From positions 1 to 64,000 of the forward strand of contig JAIUPT010000037.1 of NCBI GenBank assembly GCA_022315425.1: a stretch of 64,000 bases of DNA, in the 5' to 3' direction. Shown piece by piece: positions 31,936-42,122 of the stretch; within the stretch, counting starts at the first letter, position 1; each line of letters starts with the position of its first letter. This DNA is from Pseudevernia furfuracea. Lineage: Eukaryota; Ascomycota; Lecanoromycetes; Lecanorales; Parmeliaceae. The position numbers were made by a program, and so were the translations under genes. The notes below the pieces were generated by a model. The model searched no databases. It saw nothing but the letters and a program-made list of their open reading frames with translations, and was not told the DNA's origin.

Positions 31936-32250
31936 TCAGGGAGTTGGTGTTGGTGTTGGGCAAGCATAGCAGGAAGCGAGGAAGGTCTCGTTATTGGGCG
32001 AGCACACATCGAAGGGAACCTGAGCTTCAGCGCAGACGAAGGCGCAGCATGGATCATAGGGCGTAGGGCAGGCAGCAATGCTCTGGCGGGAGCACGTCGA
32101 GGTGTTGAGGGTTGTGGTAGCTGTAGTCGGGCTCTGCGGAGGGCATTGACGTTAGCTGCGAGTGCAGAATCAAGTCAAGATCGTACTAACTTGAGCAAGC
32201 GCTGATGTCAAGAGGGCAGTGCCCATAGCGATGATCGGTAGAAGATGCAT
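31936..32250 (-). CDS. Small secreted protein with eight cysteines
   Basis: Exon 1 32250-32191 codes MHLLPIIAMGTALLTSALAQ, a good signal peptide. Intron 32190-32122 (GTTAGT ... CTACAG, 69 bp, CTAAC inside) leads to exon 2, 32121-31936. The 81-aa product has a mature part of about 61 residues with Cys spacing C-x7-C-x6-CC-x3-C-x9-C-x10-C-x2-C and an end of TP repeats (CPTPTPTP). The spacing does not fit hydrophobins. Frame is uninterrupted across three sequence lines; the acceptor choice is the main doubt (others break the frame). Resembles fungal small cysteine-rich effectors in build only. Confidence 0.62.
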
Positions 32251-32395
32251 TGTCTACTTTTTTGACTATGATATGATGAAACTCAATATTGGTGGTGCTC
32301 GTGGCGTGGTGTATGAAGGTGCCTTTGGATCAAGAGAAGAGATGGCGCTGTCTCAAAGTGGCTGCCACTCCTTTATATGTTGTACATTGTCCGAG

Positions 32396-32418
32396 AGTCG
32401 GTGACCGACTCTCGGGTG
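32396..32418. other. Perfect inverted repeat / hairpin
   Basis: CCGAGAGTCGG and CCGACTCTCGG flank the one-base TGA-type centre (arms of 10-11 bp). A stem this strong could form a hairpin in a transcript or mark an insertion footprint; nothing adjacent explains it. Confidence 0.6.
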
Positions 32419-34100
32419 AGAGCCAAGGGTAATACGAGATGTAAGCATGACCAAGACGGTAAGCTGCAGATCCGAGTCATCCGAGGTCGGCCCGCTGTAT
32501 CCAATAACCTCCTAGCATTGAGTGCGCGAACCGGAGAAGTTGACGAATGCAGAATGTTTCCGGATGTCCGCGCACGTCCGGGGGCCTCAACCTTGGTAAG
32601 GAGCAGTGCAGCTCTTCCCACCCTTGGCTCTTATTAAGCCTCCCTTTGCTCTTGTTGAGCGTCGTGTGACTTTCAATAGCACGTAAGAGTAATCCAATGA
32701 TTAGTTCATGGAGGCCCTGCGGCAACGCGAAAAAAGGTCAAGGTCAAGTCACAGTCCAAAATCAGGCAAATTTTTATTTTTGGATTTGGGGCGCAGTAAT
32801 ATAATATTTTCCAGGAATGAAAAAGCTCGTTCTGTTGAGAGTGCTCCGGCGGTGTCTAGAATCGATAGTTGTTCAGATAGTGTCGTCATATATCTGCTGC
32901 CATGAGATCTTCTAGACTAGTGCCTTGATTTTCAGTTTGCAGATTTTGGGGCTTGTGCAACAATACTATTTCGCTCTGTATTCTTGGTCCTGCATAGCTT
33001 GGACAATGCTTCCCCGCTCGTCATCAGTACTCATACTAATGCCTTTGTGTCTCTCATGACTGGAGTTGTGTCCCTCATGACTGGAGTGGGTGGCATCATG
33101 TGTAATTGTCCGCATATGGCTGATGCTGCAGAAATGGAAGCTCACTTGTTGGACGTGCCTATATCATTCCATGCATCTCATGTTTATCCTTTGTTAGATA
33201 GATCTCTTTGTCAGGCCATGGGTTGTATACCCATGGACCTTCCTCCATAGACCATCATGCTTTTGCTATCACACTGCTGCACCTGCTGAGTTGACATCAC
33301 TGACCACCCCAAGAACCTATATTCTGTTGTCTGTTTGAGCGACACTTACTGAACACAGTTAAAATTGCTATCACGGGCGTTTCCTGTTACTCATAGTCAC
33401 CATTCTTTTTCTTCGAGGCATCTTCGTCAACAGCAGCATCTGCAGTAGAGGCTATCCTCTATTATGCACCGCGGCTCAAGTTTCTTACCAACCTTTCTTC
33501 GCATATTGAATTGATTTGAGAGATCTCTACCCCGAGCTGCTTTAAGCGCACTCACTACAGGACATGGGCGAATCCGCTAGCTGAAACGAGGGTGACATAC
33601 TCACCAAGCTCAAGGCACAGTAGAAGCCTAGTCTCGAATTCTTTCTACCTACAGATTTTGCTGCTTTTGCTCGTTACTCGCTGAAGGCAAAAGGCTGAAC
33701 CAGATTGCATGGCAGTTTTGTTTCGACTTTACGGATTCCGATGGTAGGTTTTGTGCTCAACTAACGCTTTGCCATCAGTAGCCTCCGTACGGCACTGAGT
33801 CTCTTCTTAAGATCAGTCAATGTCGGGTGCGTATCTCCATGACCATTATTTTGCGACCACGGATGAACCTGTCTCCAGGCAACGTTAGAGTAGGTTCGGG
33901 ATGAGGATGAGAACAGTCTTATCGGCGTGACTTGCCTTATACCTAATACCTCCTTGAAAGACAACTTGGCCCAGCTTCGTAAAACACTTTTCTCGTCAAT
34001 TGGGGTGCGACACCTGACAGCGAGATGTGATTGAATACAACATACCTACCTTAATATACGGAGTTATGGGGCGATTGAAATCCAGCGCCCGTCCTACTCG

Positions 34101-34140
34101 TATGATTGTATGATTGTATGATTGTATGATTGTATGATTG
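34101..34140. repeat. Five tandem copies of TATGATTG
   Basis: Exact 8-bp unit repeated five times, followed by TACTTTATG. Non-coding context. Confidence 0.95.
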
Positions 34141-35363
34141 TACTTTATGTTTTTGATTGGCTAATTGGTTAAGGTAAGAAGAAGCGGGACACGTGTTCCT
34201 TGACGTCATTCGGAAGGGCCGAAGAACACTTACCGTTAGACACTTCTAGGTGACGAGTCTCAGGGTTAGGGCTCAAAAACGCGGAGAAAGTTTTTGATTT
34301 TTTATCGCTTTGGTGAATAAATCATGCCATCCATCCCACCTCAAATACGAGTAAATCTTTAAATCTTTGAGCCCATCAATTTGTCAACTATGTGAGCAAT
34401 ATGTCTGTCGTTTGAATCTCTCGTCAGCTACTCAGATGTCATGTGGAACCCTGACCATCCTGAGTCTAAGTTCCGTCCTTCGAGAGGGAACAACTACGTC
34501 GTACTCACTCAAGATTTATGCATGTTCTCGGAGATTGGAAGGAGTCAGTCACAAAGGAGCGTTGAGCGGTTATATGCTTGGACTTTGGAGGGGAGTGCGC
34601 CGTTTAAGCAACAATAATATCAAAAGTCCAGGGATGCTATGTGACAGGAATGGCATGAGTGGGCTTCCGCAGCGCCCGGGGGTGGCTTGGGGGTGGCTTG
34701 TCAAGTCTTCGCCTCTAATCCCAAACCAATCTTCCACTACTCCATCTCGACGTCTAGATGCTGAATCGATATCCCACGGGTAACTAGTGATTCACTATCA
34801 TGGCGGTTAATGCATCATTGCTTTTGATAGGTTACTTCCTACATCTTGTGCAATCTTGTGCAATCTTATCATGCAGCATCTCAGGGGAAACAGAGCAAAT
34901 TGCTTGGCTCTCAGCTGAAAGTGTGCCGCCCGCTTTCGTTTCGAAACGCACAGAGAGGGTGTGTCGCTACCCAATTAAATGCTGACACACCCTTTCTACA
35001 CCACTCTAATGCAACATGGACGGATCCAAGATCCAATACAATAGAATAGAAACAGGGGGGCGTGGAGAGGTGTGTGCCGCCTGCGGTGCAATGGGGAGAT
35101 CCTTCGTCCATTCAAGTAGTGTGCCGTGCGCTGCTCGCCGATTTTCTTTCCTCTTGCTCCATCGCTCACCAGATTGACGTTCATTACCCACGTTCTTTAC
35201 CCACGATCAGAAAATTCTGCGAGTTCAGAGACTATCCACTCATTCTTACTTGTACATTTTCACTTTCAGCTTCAAGATTTCGACTTCTCAGCCTGGTGCC
35301 AAGTCCCATCTTACTTGCAAAGCATTCTTTACCACCCTTCATTAGTCTCTACAGTTTCTCAAG

Positions 35364-36260
35364 ATGCAGACAACCTACTCATACGCGAGCATAGTTCTCG
35401 CGCTCATGAGTCCCGCAGGCGTCCTCGCTCATGCGCACCACCACCACACCAGTGAGGTAGCCCAACCGACCGGCTCCCTCTCACTCTCCGCTTCAGCAAC
35501 CGCCGCTGTCTATCCTACTGCCTCTGCGACTGTCAACTCCACATCTGCAGGCAATTCTACCACCGGGGGCAGCCCCATCACGGCTGGCAGCTGCGGCAAC
35601 TGCGACGGCGTCTGCGTCACCTTCGCCGCCACCAGCGACGACCTCTGGTACTGGTGGAACGGCGGACCCGGCGGCGATCCCTCCACCTTCGCCGAGAAGC
35701 AAATCGGCAGCGTCTGCCTCACCGACGCCGGCGCCATGTTCGTCGGTGGCTCCAACAATGTAGCCTCAGGGGGCGGCAACACGAAATTCGAATGGTCCGT
35801 CGGTGCCACCACGTCCAACTTCGATGTCAGTATCTGCGATGGCTTCAGCGTGCCCATGTCCTGCACTGGCTTTGGCGGAAACGAAAGCCCTTACGTTACG
35901 ATCGGTGGGGGCGAGTTGTGTCAAGGCGATTGCCCGGCCGGTGATCAGAACGGAGCGAATTGTAGGAATTTGGGAGCACATACCGGGAGCTTGGCCGCGG
36001 TGCCTAGCTGCTTCCAGGAGGGTGCTGGGGCGGAGGGAAAGAGCGGAACAAACAACTATTGGTTGTACGACAACTACTCTGTTCAGTCCATCTTCACCGG
36101 CAGGACTGGTGTTGTTTGCACCGTCGGTGGATCGAGCTCCAAGGCGAAGCGAGCCATTTCACAGAGTTCGGCGGAGTTGGGGCCGAGGGCGAGCAAGCAT
36201 CGTCAGCATGGACACCAGAGGCGTGCGGCGCATGGACATGGTCTACACATGGTTTCTTAG
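35364..36260 (+). CDS. Secreted cysteine-rich protein with His-rich ends
   Basis: Single exon, 298 aa. Signal peptide MQTTYSYASIVLALMSPAGV ends near residue 22 and is followed by HAHHHH. Residues 35-75 are Ser/Thr-rich. The central domain (77-252) has 11 Cys (77, 80, 84, 118, 158, 167, 186, 190, 200, 216, 252), aromatic DDLWYWWNGG and Gly-rich loops. A dibasic Kex2-like site, KAKR, ends at 263, and the last 35 residues are rich in His, Arg and Lys (KHRQHGHQRRAAHGHG). The His-rich ends could bind metal ions (inference). I considered a thaumatin-like fold but could not support it. Function unknown. Confidence 0.75.
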   Translation: MQTTYSYASIVLALMSPAGVLAHAHHHHTSEVAQPTGSLSLSASATAAVYPTASATVNSTSAGNSTTGGSPITAGSCGNCDGVCVTFAATSDDLWYWWNGGPGGDPSTFAEKQIGSVCLTDAGAMFVGGSNNVASGGGNTKFEWSVGATTSNFDVSICDGFSVPMSCTGFGGNESPYVTIGGGELCQGDCPAGDQNGANCRNLGAHTGSLAAVPSCFQEGAGAEGKSGTNNYWLYDNYSVQSIFTGRTGVVCTVGGSSSKAKRAISQSSAELGPRASKHRQHGHQRRAAHGHGLHMVS

Positions 36261-36907
36261 GGGGATATGCTTGGATGGCTAAGCTGGGATTGTGGTGACT
36301 ACGAACATATTTCGCTTCTACTCATACTCTTTGGGCTGTCTTTGGTGGAACTTGGACCACTTGTTTGGGAGAGAGATGCACCTTCTACATAGGCTTAGAT
36401 GTCACGCTCGTTATGGGATTGGCAGGCCCATCTTCTTGTCCAAATTAGAATACATATCTTGATACTGGAATGATTGGATGAGACTGGTTAATAAAACCAT
36501 GACATTAACGATTTCATCCATGATCCAACAATAGACCCGCAAATGAGCTCAATTTCAACAAGGAGATAGGGAGAGAAAGACCAATACCAATGCGACATCA
36601 GTAAGCCAGTCACACCCTTAGCTCGGCCACTCACTAAACCGAGTTAGACTTAGCAACCCCCTGTCCATTCAGGCTGCCGTATTAGCGAGAAACGGGCTGA
36701 GTGCATGGCACGATTAGACCAATCGCATCTAATCCAAATCTGACACGCGATACTTTCACTGCGCCATTCCTGCAACGCAAATCTCTAACAATTTCATTGT
36801 TGTTGTAGCACTTGAAGGATTTAAGGGTCTTACCGCTTGCTGAACGACGCTCCGACTTCGAAGTAATCTCGTTCCGCAGCACAGATTCATACGCCGTCGT
36901 GCCCATC
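36261..36907. other. Intergenic, no supported gene
   Basis: Only short frames. A minus-strand frame 36682-36960 has no motif. Confidence 0.4.
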
Positions 36908-37333
36908 ATGCCTTTCACCCTCTCTCCAGCAAGCAGGGAAGCGTTCCCCGGCTCGTTCAAACCCTCTTCTCAGCCTTCGCCAATGACCCATTACTCACGA
37001 CATGCTACCCGGCGACACCCGCAAACCACACGTGGTGGGTTCAGACAAATGTTGAACCAAATGCAGCGCCCCTCGACCGTGATCTTGAAGATAGTTGACG
37101 GAGAGACCGGGGAGACAATCTCACTTGCGAAATGGTTAATCCATCAGGAATCCAACGATGGTATTCCAGCGGAGGAGCTTCGGGTGCAGTACAAGTCACG
37201 TAATCCATCTCCAAACACGAACGTTTCAGCCTGGCAGAGGCGCAGTAACAAGGTGCGCACATCGCTATCGTCCACTCGTTCTCATGTCCGCAAGAGTTCA
37301 TCGGTCTCCGTTCCCAGATCCAACCCTGACTGA
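36908..37333 (+). CDS. Hypothetical basic protein
   Basis: From ATG 36908 (MPFTLSPASREAFPGSF) a 141-aa frame has a middle segment STVILKIVDGETGETISLAK and a Ser/Arg-rich tail ending SVSVPRSNPD. The same frame is open back to 36812. No family is recognised, and no signal peptide is seen. A following frame at 37399-37605 (QENFECFSACKNRAKADVC) could be a separate small gene or exon. Confidence 0.35.
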   Translation: MPFTLSPASREAFPGSFKPSSQPSPMTHYSRHATRRHPQTTRGGFRQMLNQMQRPSTVILKIVDGETGETISLAKWLIHQESNDGIPAEELRVQYKSRNPSPNTNVSAWQRRSNKVRTSLSSTRSHVRKSSSVSVPRSNPD

Positions 37334-38208
37334 AGGCAGTTCAAGGGCTAAACGCACTGGCGACGTCTCCAACCCACCAGCGTTGTGGGGCCGCGACGAT
37401 GCTAGTGGCATGGGGTACGCAGAAGGCAAAGCAAGAGAACTTCGAGTGTTTCAGCGCTTGCAAAAACCGCGCGAAGGCCGATGTTTGTCGAATTATGGAG
37501 CACGCCGGATGGAGCCTAAAAATGGTACGAGGTTATGCTGCCGGGAGAGGATGTGGGCGTGTTTGGGGGGTGGAGAGAGGAACTAGGGGGATTGAAGCTG
37601 GCTAAAATTCTTCACCCTTCTTCAGAGATCAAAGTTGAAAGTCCCGGGCTGAGGAGTGCACTGGGAGAATTTTACATGACGAGTCTAATTTATGATTTCT
37701 TGATACCAGAGCAGGAATTGCACCGATCCCTTCTGCATCTACCTAATCTACAGTGAGTTGAGAAACACCCTTCTTTGGGATGACCTCTTGCATAAAAGAT
37801 GATGCGTAGCTTAACATTGGGTTGGCTTAGTCTTAGCGCGTGAAGCGCAGGTACCTTTCTTTCAAGCTAAGTGCCTCACGTCCCTCTGAAAGCACAGTGA
37901 GTTTTCTAGGACCATAGAATTAGCGAGCCGCTACCGCTAGATCCGAAGATTCCGTACAGATGACGAACCAGCTTCCAGTTTTTGGGTGTGTGTATCACTG
38001 TATTTAGGCCTGTTCTTTGCTGGTGTTACATTCCACACTCGGCTCCGACTCATAGCCAGTCATTTCTGGCCACATTTACTTTGCCTTCTCTTGGTTTGTT
38101 GTTTGACAACCCTGCCAAACAGCTCTTCCCATTCCGAAGCGAAGCCGCACCCATTTCTCTACAAATACTTCGCTCAGGCATCCTATTACTTTTGTATTTG
38201 CCGCCACC
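37334..38208. other. Intergenic upstream of the acetyltransferase
   Basis: Apart from the doubtful frame at 37399-37605, nothing coding is supported. The final 40 bases before 38209 are C/T-rich and lead into GCCGCCACC. Confidence 0.4.
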
Positions 38209-39525
38209 ATGGCCAGCGAGCTACCCGTCAGCATCTCTAAATTGAAAGCACCTGACAAAGACGCCGTCAAGGCACAGGTCGAGGAACACACAAATGTGGT
38301 CAAGGAAATGGTTCGCATCTATCAAGAAGCTTACAAGAACGACAGATGCATTCAACTCAAATACATCGTTCCAGAACTTATGTTGAAATTGGGAGATACT
38401 ATCTCCAATCGTGTCAAGGAGCCTTCGGCGTTGTTCCTCGTCGCGAGAGATGAGCGTTCGAAACAAGTTGTCGGATGGCTCGCACTAGCGTACAAACTTT
38501 CTGAACGTAAAGAACTCAGCGAAGAGCACGTGCTCTTGATCCAGTATGCTTTGCTACCGGATATTGTGGCGAAAGGGAAGAGTCGGGGTATCGCTGCGGA
38601 CTTGATGCTACATCTGACACACTTGTTGCTCATCAAGTTCAAAGATGCGCGAGAGGAACAACTGGTTGACAACCATTGCATACTCAGCACCCTCGTCGTG
38701 GATCCCGAGTACCAAAACAGAGGCGTTGCGTCGGCGTTACTCTCAACGGCCATCCGTCTAACTGAAGTCTATGCATTCCCAATATGGGTGCAAGCCCCAG
38801 AGGTCTGTCAAGGTTTTTTTGAAAGACATCTCTTCGAGGTAGTTGGCGAGTATCAACTTGACCTCAATGAACATGTGCCGAAACATGTGCCGAAGGCGAA
38901 GGGAAAAGGCAAGGCAAAAGATGTGGATACTTTTGAAAAATACGTCTGGAGGTACATGGTCCGTATGGAACCCCTGGAATCAGCGGTTCAAGCATATAGA
39001 TCGTCGAAAGTATTTGCAGAACAACAAGCGGCCCAAGAAGAGGAGGAGGCACACCTTGAGGAGGCACACCTTGAGGAGGCACACCTTGGGGAGGAGAAAG
39101 AGCCAGCAGGTGGAAAAGGGTTGGTCGCGTGGATGATGTCGAAAGCATTTCCAGATGAAGAAGCGAAACCCGAACCGAAAAAAGCACCAGGAAAGAAAGG
39201 AAAGCAACCTGCGAGTGAAGAGGAAGCGAGAGATTCGCCACCTGCGAAAAAGAAACATTCGACGAGTGGAGAGGGAGCGAAACATTCATTGCCTGGGAAG
39301 GGGGAACAGGCGACGAGTGAAGAAGAACCCGAAAATTTACCATTTGGGAAGGACAAACAGTCGACTAGTAAAAAGATTCTGGTCGCTAAAAGCGATGCAG
39401 GAGAGGGCCCCTCCACGCCGTTGCTCATCAAATCAAGGTCAAAAGGCAATGCAGGAGAGGGCCCCTCAACGCCGTTGCTCACCAAATCAACTTCAAAAGG
39501 CGGTCGAAGATATGGGGCGACGTAA
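38209..39525 (+). CDS. GNAT-family N-acetyltransferase with charged low-complexity tail
   Basis: Single exon, 438 aa. The N-terminal half is a GNAT fold: ALFLVARDERSKQVVGWLAL, then acetyl-CoA motif A as CILSTLVVDPEYQNRGVASA (the Q-N-R-G-V-A loop), helix LLSTAIRLTEVYAFPIWVQA, and GFFERHLFEVVGEY. The C-terminal 190 residues are Lys/Glu/Ser-rich with two tandem repeats: three 5-residue EAHLE units (39043-39090) and two DAGEGPSTPLL-type units (39397-39500). No signal or membrane segment; cytosolic or nuclear. The substrate is unknown. The start context GCCGCCACCATGG is an exact vertebrate-type Kozak match, unusual but harmless. Confidence 0.8.
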   Translation: MASELPVSISKLKAPDKDAVKAQVEEHTNVVKEMVRIYQEAYKNDRCIQLKYIVPELMLKLGDTISNRVKEPSALFLVARDERSKQVVGWLALAYKLSERKELSEEHVLLIQYALLPDIVAKGKSRGIAADLMLHLTHLLLIKFKDAREEQLVDNHCILSTLVVDPEYQNRGVASALLSTAIRLTEVYAFPIWVQAPEVCQGFFERHLFEVVGEYQLDLNEHVPKHVPKAKGKGKAKDVDTFEKYVWRYMVRMEPLESAVQAYRSSKVFAEQQAAQEEEEAHLEEAHLEEAHLGEEKEPAGGKGLVAWMMSKAFPDEEAKPEPKKAPGKKGKQPASEEEARDSPPAKKKHSTSGEGAKHSLPGKGEQATSEEEPENLPFGKDKQSTSKKILVAKSDAGEGPSTPLLIKSRSKGNAGEGPSTPLLTKSTSKGGRRYGAT

Positions 39526-40047
39526 AAAAACCGCGATACATGCAATGCTTTCCTAGGACTGAGAAATCTGTTCCAGTCTCTGGAGGAGATGGGGTGAGAG
39601 GTACTTTCGCAGGGTAATGAGGAGTACCTTTTCGGGTCTCTTCACAAAGAAGGAAGCCTTAGCAAGGGTCTCGATGTTGAATAATCAGTCTTCTGAATCT
39701 GCATAAGTTATCTTGTCTCTACTACAACATAGCCCCTTTCATCTCGAAAGCATTTTCTTTGAAGGCTGTCCTATTCACGGTCTTCCTACGCTAGGCCAAA
39801 TTCGTATCCGCGCGATTTTTCATACACTTGGCGAACTGAGTGTAAAGGCAGATTAATAGATCGGGAAGTGTTCTAGACCCAAATAATGCGCTAGCAGGTT
39901 CGACGCAAGGAGGTCCTATAGTGAATGGATGTTGTTTGAAGCGACGGGACTCCTGACTTCCGACGCAAATGTACCTGGTCTTTCTTCATCCACCCACTTT
40001 TGATGCCGAGACAAAACCCCGAACTTTTATGACTTCACTGGTTTTCT
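39526..40047. other. Convergent intergenic region
   Basis: Lies between convergent 3' ends. Nothing coding is seen. Confidence 0.4.
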
Positions 40048-41754
40048 TCATTTGCTCACAACTTGCATGGGACAAGCGTGTTCCCCCGGCTCACAATCTT
40101 CACACGTCCCCACAACACACAGCTGGCACGGGGGTCTGAGACCAGCTTCGACCGCTTGTCCACACCTTGAACAAAACCCCAACTGTACACCTCTGCTGGT
40201 AAGATATGCGGAGACACCTCGGCGATGAGCGATGCTAGCAGAGCCAAAGATCTTCGTGCGGAGTTCCTCCTTGGATGTCATTACCGCGTCCATCGTAGGG
40301 AACCAGCGGACAACTTTGCCTGCATTCGCTCCCATTACGGGAGACGAGATGCGGGCTTGGTCCTGAACCCGCAGGTAGATGAGACTGTGTAAGCCACCGA
40401 TTAGGGAAGACTTGATGCCATCTGATTCGATGATATCGCGAAGTATAAGGCCAATTTCACAAGCGCGCTGCGGCCATTGCTCTTTTTCCGCTAGGAGAAT
40501 GGTTCCCCAAGAGGTGAGCAGGCTCGCTGCAGGTGCCATCTCGGTGAGGCGCTCCTGCCATTGAAGGGCGACGAACAGGCGTTCCTCAGGATCATTAATA
40601 CCCAGTTTTTGCATGTTGATGCCTCGCCAGTCGACGGCAATGCCGTTTGTTTTGACAGCCTTTCCGAACAGAACAAGGTCAGGAAGCCCATGCCTCTGGA
40701 ATTGTGGCAATTGATGAGCGAACGGTGCGCCGCAACGGATTGCTGTCAGCGCTTCATCGACCACTAGTACCAGGTTATGCTTTTCGCAAGCTCTCAACAA
40801 GTGCTTCCAGGCTGTCTGGCTGACAACAGCTCCGTCACGAGCGCGAACGATCTCGGCAATTAGTGCCACGCATCCCATTTGTTTTGCTTTTTTTACCTGG
40901 CCGTCGATCTTAGCTGCCTTATGGACCTTTATGACCATAGGGTTTCTCCCGTTTGCCAGAGGCCTGACGAATTCTAGTACGGAATTATGTGCTAGAGGCC
41001 CATATCCTGCTCCATAAGAACCTTCTAGTATTGCGACACAAGGGTTTGCTTTGTCTCCTTTCCCAACAAAACAACTGCTCCCGCTTGCAGAGTAACTAGA
41101 GGCAAGATGAGATATCAGACTCGTCAAGAGCGCAGGGCTAGAGGCGTCGCTCACATGGCCGTGGAGACTGATTGGTTCCGCCGTGAAGAAACGCCGAAAT
41201 GTATTGCGGTACTGGTCGCCAATGTCGTGAATATGATGCTGGAGCATTGTCGGTGATTTGTTCAGGAGAGCCCAGTACCTACCAACATCATGGTCAACAC
41301 TATCCAAGATGGGGTTCTTGCGAGTTAGGAACGATCCAAAAGAATGATGGAAGTCGAGATCGGGAAATTCCTCTGGACACCACTCCCTGCGATTGTCCGG
41401 CTTGCCAGCCTCATCTCTAAGGAAACAAACGCTACAGTGCTTAGCAGATAGAGCGTGCGCTTCAGGCTGGATCTCGATTTCTCTGCAATGGTTACCGCAA
41501 TGTGGACAACGGTGCTGGTTTGAGCGAAGGCTATATGATCTTTGAATGTGCTTACGTTTCAAGCTGTTCCTGTGGTTGCCTAGGACATGTCGTTCTGTCT
41601 TCGGCTGTTGTTTTAGTGCCATGTGAGGAGATTTCCTACGGTCCTGCCGCGTGTTCTTCTCATGCTCTCGCGTGTGCCGCTTCACGGGAGACATTTCCTC
41701 TGTAGGATGTGGCAGTTTCCGGCCAACTCTTGAGCGTAGTTTCCGAAATGTCAA
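40048..41754 (-). CDS. PLP-dependent class III aminotransferase-like protein with Cys clusters at both ends
   Basis: Single exon, 568 aa. The core resembles fold-type I, class III aminotransferases: NLVLVVDEALTAIRCGAPFA (D333, E334), then LPDLVLFGKAVKTNGIAVDW, where Lys365 would be the pyridoxal-phosphate Schiff-base residue. The N-terminal 80 residues are highly basic, followed by a Cys cluster CPHCGNHC (83-90) and CSVC (107-110). The C-terminus carries a second cluster of seven Cys (C528, C531, C543, C546, C551, C554, C561) in GFCSRCG...PPCQLC...CEDC, zinc-ribbon-like. Such clusters are not normal parts of aminotransferases. Start chosen as first ATG; a shorter start would drop the basic arm. 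Reaction unknown. Confidence 0.68.
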   Translation of the reverse strand: MTFRKLRSRVGRKLPHPTEEMSPVKRHTREHEKNTRQDRRKSPHMALKQQPKTERHVLGNHRNSLKRKHIQRSYSLRSNQHRCPHCGNHCREIEIQPEAHALSAKHCSVCFLRDEAGKPDNRREWCPEEFPDLDFHHSFGSFLTRKNPILDSVDHDVGRYWALLNKSPTMLQHHIHDIGDQYRNTFRRFFTAEPISLHGHVSDASSPALLTSLISHLASSYSASGSSCFVGKGDKANPCVAILEGSYGAGYGPLAHNSVLEFVRPLANGRNPMVIKVHKAAKIDGQVKKAKQMGCVALIAEIVRARDGAVVSQTAWKHLLRACEKHNLVLVVDEALTAIRCGAPFAHQLPQFQRHGLPDLVLFGKAVKTNGIAVDWRGINMQKLGINDPEERLFVALQWQERLTEMAPAASLLTSWGTILLAEKEQWPQRACEIGLILRDIIESDGIKSSLIGGLHSLIYLRVQDQARISSPVMGANAGKVVRWFPTMDAVMTSKEELRTKIFGSASIAHRRGVSAYLTSRGVQLGFCSRCGQAVEAGLRPPCQLCVVGTCEDCEPGEHACPMQVVSK

Positions 41755-42122
41755 AAAACGATTAGGACTTACTTCTGTCTAAGCTTTACGAATAGCTACC
41801 TCACAGGATCAGCACCTTTCTTGTTGGCTAGAACAAAGAGACGGCGCGAGTGTACTAACGCCAACAGCTTTGTTCTCGATTTAGCTTCTGGAATGAAATT
41901 ACTCGGTCTATCATCTTCCACAAAGCAACAAAGAGACCTTTATCAAGCTATCTAAAATTATTGACAGAAGATCGAAAGGTATTCTAATTCTGACGCCGAC
42001 GTAATTGGCATAAGGCCCGAAATCTTTTGAGGAATGGAAATTTTTGAGCCGCCCCGATTCTCAGATCCACGCAGTAATTATATGGCAACTAATCTTTTTA
42101 ACCCTCCTTTGATATCCCCGAG
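41755..42122. other. Intergenic, no supported gene
   Basis: Short interval upstream of the PLP gene and downstream of the protease. Nothing is seen. Confidence 0.4.

Larger units (their letters stand above)
32251..35363. other. 3.1 kb without a supported gene; octamer repeat
   Basis: No frame has a recognisable product. 32396-32418 has a near-palindrome, CCGAGAGTCGGTGACCGACTCTCGG. 33050-33085 has a tandem pair of GTxTCxCTCATGACTGGAGT. 34101-34140 is five copies of TATGATTG. 34263 has an isolated AGGGTTAGGG word. Confidence 0.5.

Noticed and set aside
35493..36298. Overlapping long frames on both strands within 35364-36260
   Set aside because: GC-rich coding DNA yields shadow frames. Only the 298-aa frame has a signal peptide and ordered Cys.
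38843..39556. Alternative frames of 97-185 codons in the acetyltransferase tail
   Set aside because: Low-complexity Lys/Glu codons keep other frames open. The GNAT domain fixes the true frame.
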